From contig JBFFTH010000046.1 of assembly GCA_041571855.1 (NCBI GenBank), forward strand, positions 1 to 13,705: a stretch of 13,705 bases of DNA, written 5' to 3'. Each line of letters begins with the position of its first letter. Position 1 is the first letter of the stretch. Position numbers and translations under genes: made by a program. The DNA is from JACKOF01 sp041571855. Lineage in GTDB: Bacteria; Pseudomonadota; Gammaproteobacteria; Pseudomonadales; Porticoccaceae. Of this stretch, positions 1 through 4,294 are shown piece after piece. The notes beneath the pieces were generated by a model. It was not told where the DNA came from. It saw nothing but the letters and a program-made list of their open reading frames with translations, and made no database searches.

Positions 1-17
1 AGGCTTGTGCAGCCTTG

Positions 18-67
18 GGAGTGGTTAAGTAACTCTTATGGAACCTCTCAGGGACCAAGGGGGGCTG
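18..67 (-). repeat. Left arm of an imperfect inverted repeat pair flanking the crotonase gene
   Basis: Read on the minus strand, 67-44 matches 1317-1340 at 20 of 24 positions, including a shared CCCCCCTTGGT core. After a poorly matching stretch, the order TTAACC then ACTCC recurs in both copies (28-23 and 22-18 here; 1355-1360 and 1363-1367 on the right). The two copies are therefore in opposite orientation about 1.25 kb apart and enclose the crotonase gene. I compared them by eye. Part of the match is a C-run, so the strength of the similarity is uncertain. The remaining bases to 181 hold no gene that I can recognise. Confidence 0.5.
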
Positions 68-181
68 GGTTCCCTTCGGGCTGCCTGATTACAGGGCTGT
101 ATTCCGTGTGATGCTCCAGGGCGGGAGGAAAAGGGTCGGTTGCCTAATTAAATATATAGATGTACCGGGGCTGACTGGGCT

Positions 182-1048
182 TTACAGGTCAATTTTTCTG
201 CTTAGTTTTGAGAAATTACTGCTACAGATTTCCTGACTCAATGAAGCCACTTGCAATTCAACCTTAGAAGTTTGCCCACCAGCGGCCATAAATTTTTTCA
301 TTTGTTTCTTTGCTGAATCAGAAAATAAGAGCTCAGCAAAAAAAGCCGCCTCATCCTGCAAACCAGCATCAATGGGTTTGTCGGCACTGTTGATTGCTTG
401 CTTTGCCTTAATTAGAGCTTCTGCTGGAAAGGATGCGATACGATTAGCAAAACCCTCAACCCAACCATCAATTTCATTTTCATCAAAGATTCTATTCAGT
501 AACCCCCACCTATCTGCGGTATCAGAGTCAATATCCATTGCACCTAATATAATTTCCATCGCCCGACCTCGACCAATTAATCGAGGTAGCATCTGCGTTC
601 CAGAGCCCCCCGGTAATATTCCCAAGGGAACCTCCATTTGATTGAAAACCGTTTTCCCTTTAACCCCAAATCGCATGTCAAAATTCATTGCGAGTTCAGC
701 ACCACCTCCGCCAATACGTCCCTCTATCTGGCCTATAACTATCTTATCCATCTCGCGTATATTTTTTAGTAACTCGTGGTAGGTGGTGTGCGTCACAACC
801 GCATCTTCAACCGTTCCTTCAGATAAAGCCTGTAATAGCCCCACGTCCAGATGCGCCAAAAAAAAGTCTGGATTCTTACTCTTCACTACGACCACTTTTA
901 GATCTTTAGCAGCTGCAATTTCTTCGAATGCATGAACCAATTCAGAAAACAGATCCATGGTGAGAATATTGATGGGTGGATTATCAATAATAATGGTTGA
1001 TAATGAGCCAGCCTTCTCAACTCTCAGGGTATTGTAGATAAAGCTCAT
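182..1048 (-). CDS. Enoyl-CoA hydratase/isomerase (crotonase) family protein
   Basis: A 288-residue crotonase-superfamily protein, probably acting on an acyl-CoA thioester in the cytoplasm; the exact substrate cannot be read from the sequence. The fold is recognisable by NPPINILT near residues 23-30, the GGGGAELAMNFD segment (113-124) and MEVPLGILPGGSGTQ (138-152). Glu118 and Glu139 align with the two catalytic glutamates of rat enoyl-CoA hydratase (E144 and E164), so activity is plausible. In the oxyanion-hole segment the usual AGxDL reads AHLDV (65-69), a variant seen in some family members. The start is supported by AAAGGA eight bases upstream of ATG. About 25 residues follow the usual family end. 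It stands alone, with no visible beta-oxidation partner. Three 60-base lines sampled within it have only 24-25 G+C each, lower than most of the window. Confidence 0.9.
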   Translation of the reverse strand: MSFIYNTLRVEKAGSLSTIIIDNPPINILTMDLFSELVHAFEEIAAAKDLKVVVVKSKNPDFFLAHLDVGLLQALSEGTVEDAVVTHTTYHELLKNIREMDKIVIGQIEGRIGGGGAELAMNFDMRFGVKGKTVFNQMEVPLGILPGGSGTQMLPRLIGRGRAMEIILGAMDIDSDTADRWGLLNRIFDENEIDGWVEGFANRIASFPAEALIKAKQAINSADKPIDAGLQDEAAFFAELLFSDSAKKQMKKFMAAGGQTSKVELQVASLSQEICSSNFSKLSRKIDL

Positions 1049-1148
1049 GCATCGAATCCTTTTCTATTCTTAGAGAACAATTGTGACACCCTTATTTATT
1101 GTCCGCTGCCTTTATACCCGGAATCATTTTAGTGGCCGTTACTGCAAT

Positions 1149-1171
1149 TTAAAGGGCTCTGACCCCTTTAA
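1149..1171. repeat. REP-like palindrome
   Basis: TTAAAGGG at 1149-1156 and its exact complement CCCTTTAA at 1164-1171 are separated by seven bases (CTCTGAC). On the minus strand it reads AAAGGGGTCAGAGCCCTTT, resembling GGGGTCAGAG-type palindromes that I associate with REP/RAYT-linked repeats in proteobacterial genomes. That family link is from memory and unverified. It has no downstream T-run, so it is unlikely to be a terminator. Confidence 0.5.
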
Positions 1172-1316
1172 TTCGGTAATTTCAGTTCAAATGGGGGTAT
1201 AGAACAGACACCTCACTCTCCTGTACACCTTTATTTATTTGGCAAGTCACCTTTTTGTCCTCCCCTAGGGCACCTCACCAAACACCAACCTATAACCAGG
1301 CAACCCAAGCTTAATC

Positions 1317-1367
1317 CATCCCCCCTTGGTTCCTCAGGGGTTCAGGGGAACTGTTTAACCGGACTCC
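1317..1367 (+). repeat. Right arm of the inverted repeat pair flanking the crotonase gene
   Basis: The first 24 bases match the reverse complement of 44-67 at 20 positions. A spaced TTAACC (1355-1360) and ACTCC (1363-1367) follow in the same order as on the left. It lies between the crotonase gene and rsmE. It could be a terminal inverted repeat of a small element or one of two dispersed repeats in opposite orientation. No flanking target duplication was found by eye. Confidence 0.5.
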
Positions 1368-1381
1368 ATAGGGATTCAGGG
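1331..1381 (+). repeat. Degenerate tandem unit, 34-base period
   Basis: TCCTCAGGGGTTCAGGG at 1331-1347 recurs as TCCATAGGGATTCAGGG at 1365-1381, 14 of 17 positions identical, with a 34-base offset. It overlaps the right inverted-repeat arm, so that arm may itself derive from a small repeated module. Confidence 0.4.
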
Positions 1382-1420
1382 TAGACTGTAGAGAGCCTTC
1401 TTCTTGATAGTTGGCAACAG

Positions 1421-1426
1421 TATAAT
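1421..1426 (+). promoter_or_regulatory. Possible -10 element (TATAAT) for rsmE
   Basis: A perfect TATAAT lies about 97 bases before the rsmE start. No good -35 exists at 16-18 bases upstream: TTCTTC is at the 17-base position, while TTGATA at 1404-1409 is too close. Chance occurrence is possible. Confidence 0.25.
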
Positions 1427-1522
1427 CGGCGGTGGAGCTTGTATTTCAATGATTCTGGAGCATGTGAAGGGTAGCGAACAAACCTCGGTGAGTCTCCCGG
1501 GGCGCCAAATTTATCTCGAAAT

Positions 1523-2233
1523 ATGAATCTGCTACTGATCCAACCCGACGATTTGATCACCGGCAACCGGGCACGGATTAGCGGACGTCGCCTCCGTCAC
1601 CTCCTCGATGTAAAGAAAGTCTCTATCGGTTCAGAGCTTGATGCGGGCCTGCTCAATGGCAAAACCGGTGTAGCCAGAATTCTTTCGATGACAGGGAACG
1701 AACTTGAACTTGAACTGGATCTATTTGCAGATCCGCCTACGCCTCTACCCCTGACAATGGTGCTGGCCTTGCCCCGGCCAAAGATGTTACGGCGGATCTT
1801 TCAGACCATCGCAACGATGGGCATCAAGGAACTCCATCTAATCAACAGCTGGCGCGTTGAGAAAAGCTACTGGCAAACACCATTTTTAGCTGAAGAAAAC
1901 ATCCGGGAGCAGCTGGTACTGGGACTGGAACAGGCTATGGATACAATGCTGCCTGAAGTTCATATAAAGAAGCTTTTCAAACCCTTTGTGGAAGATGAAA
2001 TAAAACAAATTGTCGGCCAAAGCAAAGGGTTGGTAGCCCACCCCACTGCGGATATATCCTGTCCGGTCGGCTACAACCAACCGCTCACGCTTGCCATTGG
2101 CCCTGAAGGCGGCTTTATTGACTACGAAATTGATAAATTGGTGGAGGCTGGATTTCAGCCTGTCACCCTTGGCCGAAGAGTACTGCGGGTTGAGACAGCG
2201 ATACCGGCTATTCTGGGACGGCTTTTTACGTAA
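1523..2233 (+). CDS. rsmE: 16S rRNA (uracil1498-N3)-methyltransferase, RsmE family
   Basis: A 236-residue SPOUT-class methyltransferase expected to make m3U at position 1498 of 16S rRNA using S-adenosylmethionine. The N-terminal PUA-like part includes GRRLRHLLDVKK (21-32). The C-terminal trefoil-knot part has the diagnostic GPEGGF (193-198) and LGRRVLRVETA (216-226) motifs that form the cofactor pocket. Length is normal for the family (about 240). The N-terminus begins MNLLL and GLLNGKTG replaces the more usual region, which resembles a second RsmE-like subgroup; whether this genome has another rsmE is unknown. There is no clear Shine-Dalgarno before ATG 1523. I kept this start because the protein then begins at the family's usual position. 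It is transcribed alone, away from the crotonase gene and toward the tRNA. Confidence 0.93.
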   Translation: MNLLLIQPDDLITGNRARISGRRLRHLLDVKKVSIGSELDAGLLNGKTGVARILSMTGNELELELDLFADPPTPLPLTMVLALPRPKMLRRIFQTIATMGIKELHLINSWRVEKSYWQTPFLAEENIREQLVLGLEQAMDTMLPEVHIKKLFKPFVEDEIKQIVGQSKGLVAHPTADISCPVGYNQPLTLAIGPEGGFIDYEIDKLVEAGFQPVTLGRRVLRVETAIPAILGRLFT

Positions 2234-2269
2234 GCCTGTCCCTGGGACCACCACCCGTAAAATGAATTG

Positions 2270-2304
2270 AAACTCAGTCATAAAACCCGGCAATGCTGAG
2301 TTTT
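2270..2304. terminator. Possible weak bidirectional terminator between rsmE and tRNA-Ser
   Basis: AAACTCAG at 2270-2277 pairs exactly with CTGAGTTT at 2296-2303 across an 18-base loop, followed by a short T-run on the plus strand. It is placed 37 bases after the rsmE stop and also beyond the 3' end of the convergent tRNA. The large loop and low GC make it weak. A 12-base palindrome CTTGATATCAAG follows at 2308-2319. Confidence 0.35.
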
Positions 2305-2357
2305 AAACTTGATATCAAGAGCTCTCTGGATGTAAGAAGAAGCGCTAGGCGTCTAGA

Positions 2358-2448
2358 TGGCGGTGAGGGAGGGATTCGAACCCTCGATAGGGGATTAGCC
2401 TATACTCCCTTAGCAGGGGAGCGCCTTCAGCCGCTCGGCCACCTCACC
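2358..2448 (-). tRNA. tRNA-Ser(GCU)
   Basis: A class II tRNA with a long variable arm. The acceptor stem GGTGAGG pairs with CCTCACC (2362-2368), followed by discriminator G and an encoded CCA (2358-2360). The anticodon stem is CTCCC/GGGAG around loop CTGCTAA, giving anticodon GCU at 2412-2414, which reads AGC/AGU serine codons. The T-arm has GGTTCGAATCC. The tRNA lies downstream of csrA on the same strand, as in many gammaproteobacteria. No integrase or duplicated 3' end suggests that it serves as an integration site here. Confidence 0.97.
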
Positions 2449-2493
2449 GTATTTTAGTTGGGTTTTTTTGTTGATCTGTCCTGCACAGCAAGA

Positions 2494-2529
2494 CAAAAAA
2501 ACTAAAGCTGCCCCAAAAAATGAGGCGGC
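2494..2529 (-). terminator. Intrinsic terminator after csrA
   Basis: On the minus strand GCCGCCTC (2529-2522) pairs with GGGGCAGC (2514-2507) with one mismatch and one G-U pair, around an A/T loop, and is followed by TTTAGTTTTTTT. It starts 34 bases past the csrA stop. A TATTAT at 2535-2530 just upstream could be a -10 for the tRNA, with initiation inside the hairpin's first arm so that the tRNA transcript would escape termination; that part is inference. A second hairpin (TGTCTTGC/GCAGGACA) lies within 2475-2493. Confidence 0.6.
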
Positions 2530-2563
2530 ATAATACCATATGATTCAGAAAAACAAAGGGCGA

Positions 2564-2749
2564 TTAAACGTTTCCGTTCGCTTCCTGTTCCATTTGTATC
2601 CGTTGGTAGATTTCTTCGCGATGCACGGACACATCTTTTGGTGCATTGATACCAATACGCACCTGGTTCCCCTTCACACCAAGCACTGTAACGCTGACAT
2701 TATCACCAATGATTAAGGTTTCCCCCACACGACGGGTAAGAATTAGCAT
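2564..2749 (-). CDS. csrA: Carbon storage regulator CsrA
   Basis: A 61-residue RNA-binding dimer that binds GGA motifs in mRNA leaders and controls translation and stability of mRNAs for carbon flow, motility and biofilm. The sequence begins MLILTRRVGETLIIGD and contains VRIGINAPKDVSVHREEIYQRI, essentially the E. coli protein; Leu4 and Arg44, needed for RNA binding, are present. Length is identical to the E. coli form. The start is ATG 2749 with AGGAG eight bases upstream; a GTG three codons earlier would add MCF, which no homologue has and which overlaps the spacer. It follows lysC by 174 bases, a gap with possible regulatory hairpins, and is followed by a terminator and tRNA-Ser. The GGA in its own ribosome binding site fits the known CsrA autoregulation pattern. 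Confidence 0.97.
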   Translation of the reverse strand: MLILTRRVGETLIIGDNVSVTVLGVKGNQVRIGINAPKDVSVHREEIYQRIQMEQEANGNV

Positions 2750-2781
2750 GAAACACACTCCTGTTTTTATACTGCCAATAA

Positions 2782-2801
2782 GTCAACAAAACCATGTTGA
2801 C
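2782..2801 (-). promoter_or_regulatory. Perfect inverted repeat in the csrA leader
   Basis: GTCAACA and TGTTGAC form a perfect seven-base inverted repeat around a six-base spacer, 33 bases upstream of the csrA start codon. Just before it on the minus strand is ATGGAC, a GGA-containing context similar to CsrA targets. It could be a protein operator or an RNA hairpin next to the ribosome binding site. The function is inferred. Confidence 0.4.
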
Positions 2802-2846
2802 GTCCATTTAATTCCGTAGCTTTATCGTTTTTATTTGCTACGCACT

Positions 2847-2901
2847 AACAGTAAGAGTCTGCCCTTACCGTTGGAGTTCAAACTCTGCAGTTCACCCCAA
2901 C
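2847..2901 (-). promoter_or_regulatory. Two overlapping potential RNA hairpins between lysC and csrA
   Basis: On the minus strand GTTGGGGT (2901-2894) pairs with ACTCCAAC (2877-2870) with one G-U pair, and the interior GAACT/AGTTT pairs again around a GCAG loop. Immediately after, AACGGTAAGG (2872-2863) pairs with TCTTACTGTT (2856-2847) with two G-U pairs. The hairpins share bases 2870-2872, so they may compete. Neither is followed by a T-run, so they are not simple terminators for lysC. A TATACT at 2911-2906 may be a -10 for csrA but lacks a good -35. Confidence 0.4.
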
Positions 2902-2923
2902 GCCGAGTATAACCCGTAAATTG

Positions 2924-4147
2924 TCAACCTTGAACTTCGAGTTCGAATGCTGAGTGCAGAGCTCGCACAGCCAGTTCCAGATAGCGCTCTTCGATAACCA
3001 CCGTTACTTTGATCTCGGATGTTGTAATCAACTGGATATTGATATTCTCTGCTGCCAGCGTGGCAAACATTTTAGATGCAACCCCCGCGTGAGAGCGCAT
3101 ACCTACCCCGACCAGAGCCAGCTTGGCGACCTTGGAGTCTCCCTCCACGCTGCGAGCTTTCAGTTCCGATGCGACAGTTTCAAGAATGGCTTTTGCCCTG
3201 GGAAGATCATTGCGATGAACAGTAAAGGTAAGCGATGTGGTCTGATCCTCGGAAACATCCTGAACGATCACGTCGATTTCTATATTTGCATCGCTGATCG
3301 GTCCGAGTATTTTGTAGGCCACGCCCGGAGTATCCGGAATGCCCCGAATTGTCAGCTTGGCTTCATCGCGGTTAAAAGCAATTCCTGAGACAATCGGTTT
3401 TTCCATTTCTTCGTCGTCCTCCAACGTAATCAGCGTACCCGGGCCTTCCTCGAAACTGGAGAGCACCCGCAATGGAACCTTGTATTTACCGGCAAACTCG
3501 ACAGAGCGAATCTGCAACACCTTCGAACCCTGGCTGGCCATCTCGAGCATTTCCTCAAAGGTAATGCGGTCCAGCCTTCTGGCCCCTTCAACAACCCTCG
3601 GGTCTGTAGTGTAAACGCCATCGACATCAGTGTAGATCTGACATTCGTCAGCTTTCAGCGCTGCCGCCAGAGCTACGGCAGTGGTGTCGGAACCGCCGCG
3701 CCCAAGGGTTGTAATATTGCCGTCGGGATCGACCCCCTGAAAGCCGGCGACTACCACGACCCTACCCGCCTGCAGGTCAGACTCTATGCGGTGGGCATCA
3801 ATCTCCTGTATTCGGGCTTTCGAGTGGGCATTGTCTGTCAGGATGCGCACCTGACCACCGGTATAGGACCGGGCATCGCAGCCCTCTTCATGCAGTGCGA
3901 TACACAACAGGGCAATGGTCACCTGTTCACCCGTTGAAACCAGAACATCCATTTCCCGTGGTGAAGGCTCGTCGTGAATCTCTTTTGCCAGTGACAGCAG
4001 GCGATTGGTTTCGCCGCTCATGGCGGAGACCACGACCACGACATCGTCACCACTGCTACGATGCTTGGCAACTTTGGCGGCTACCGCTTTTATCCGCTCT
4101 ATCGAGCCGACAGAAGTGCCGCCATATTTTTGAACAATCAAACTCAT
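2924..4147 (-). CDS. lysC: Aspartate kinase (aspartokinase), LysC/Ask type
   Basis: A 407-residue enzyme phosphorylating aspartate to 4-phospho-aspartate, the first step to lysine, threonine, methionine and diaminopimelate. The N-terminal kinase domain begins with VQKYGGTSV (5-13), carries SAMSGETNRLL (41-51), and has the GRGGSDTTAVALAAAL nucleotide/aspartate region (149-164) and YTDVDGVYTTDPR (172-184). Two ACT domains follow (about 265-335 and 342-405; GIPDTPGVAYKI and GVGMRSHAGVASKMF), implying feedback inhibition by lysine and/or threonine. Length is typical of the bacterial monofunctional class. ATG 4147 fits the family N-terminus, though the ribosome binding site is weak. alaS lies 147 bases upstream; a possible promoter lies in that gap. 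A possible internal start would give the ACT part as a separate subunit. Confidence 0.97.
   Translation of the reverse strand: MSLIVQKYGGTSVGSIERIKAVAAKVAKHRSSGDDVVVVVSAMSGETNRLLSLAKEIHDEPSPREMDVLVSTGEQVTIALLCIALHEEGCDARSYTGGQVRILTDNAHSKARIQEIDAHRIESDLQAGRVVVVAGFQGVDPDGNITTLGRGGSDTTAVALAAALKADECQIYTDVDGVYTTDPRVVEGARRLDRITFEEMLEMASQGSKVLQIRSVEFAGKYKVPLRVLSSFEEGPGTLITLEDDEEMEKPIVSGIAFNRDEAKLTIRGIPDTPGVAYKILGPISDANIEIDVIVQDVSEDQTTSLTFTVHRNDLPRAKAILETVASELKARSVEGDSKVAKLALVGVGMRSHAGVASKMFATLAAENINIQLITTSEIKVTVVIEERYLELAVRALHSAFELEVQG
3404..3422 (-). promoter_or_regulatory. Possible internal translation start within lysC (regulatory subunit)
   Basis: Inside lysC, GGAGG (3422-3418) precedes ATG at 3406-3404 (Met248) by 11 bases, in frame. 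Starting here would yield residues 248-407, 160 residues, almost exactly the two ACT domains. An equivalent in-frame start makes the beta subunit of alpha2beta2 aspartokinases in Bacillus subtilis and Corynebacterium glutamicum. The GGAGG may simply arise from the acidic codons, so this is a proposal. Confidence 0.4.
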
Positions 4148-4205
4148 GCTGTCTTTATATCCGAAAACGCCAACCAGTGGCTTCAGCGAGGAAAAATCGC
4201 GCGCA

Positions 4206-4234
4206 ATTAAACACCATAACCGCTTAAAAGTTAA
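4206..4234 (-). promoter_or_regulatory. Possible sigma70 promoter for lysC
   Basis: On the minus strand TTAACT (4234-4229) and TTTAAT (4211-4206) are separated by exactly 17 bases, matching 4 of 6 and 5 of 6 consensus positions. It lies in the alaS-lysC gap, about 60 bases before the lysC start, so lysC can probably be transcribed independently of alaS. The gap is too short, and lacks the conserved core, for a lysine riboswitch. Confidence 0.4.
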
Positions 4235-4294
4235 GGAAAATCAGTATCTTTAAGGCATTAGCCTTGATTTCAGGCCAGCTGAATCAGTGCATCT

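Larger units (their letters stand above)
1049..1522. other. 474-base intergenic region rich in short repeats, no gene
   Basis: No convincing gene lies here. It holds a REP-like palindrome (1149-1171), a 15-base direct repeat (1086-1100 and 1225-1239, 14 of 15 identical, around ACACCYTTATTTATT), further CACC-type motifs at 1207-1213, 1246-1252 and 1270-1279, and the right inverted-repeat arm (1317-1367) with a degenerate tandem unit. The small reading frame across 1342-1566 on the minus strand overlaps the start of rsmE and has no family resemblance, so it is not annotated. The pattern resembles the debris of REP/MITE-type elements. This is inference from pattern only. Confidence 0.6.

Noticed and set aside
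1086..1279. CRISPR-like array of CACC motifs
   Set aside because: The repeats are short, degenerate and unevenly spaced, and there are no cas genes.
1342..1566. 74-residue frame on the minus strand before rsmE
   Set aside because: It overlaps the rsmE start and repeat-derived DNA and shows no family resemblance or ribosome binding site.
2308..2448. Integration site (att) at the tRNA-Ser 3' end
   Set aside because: No integrase, no second copy of the tRNA 3' end in the window, and the neighbours are core genes; the nearby CTTGATATCAAG palindrome is unexplained but too short to support a claim.
4244..4266. Possible terminator hairpin (AAGGC/GCCTT) after alaS
   Set aside because: The stem is only five bases and lacks a T-run on the alaS strand, so read-through into lysC cannot be excluded.
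4148..4294. Lysine riboswitch upstream of lysC
   Set aside because: The alaS-lysC gap is only 147 bases and shows no multi-helix L-box core; only a possible promoter and short stems are visible.
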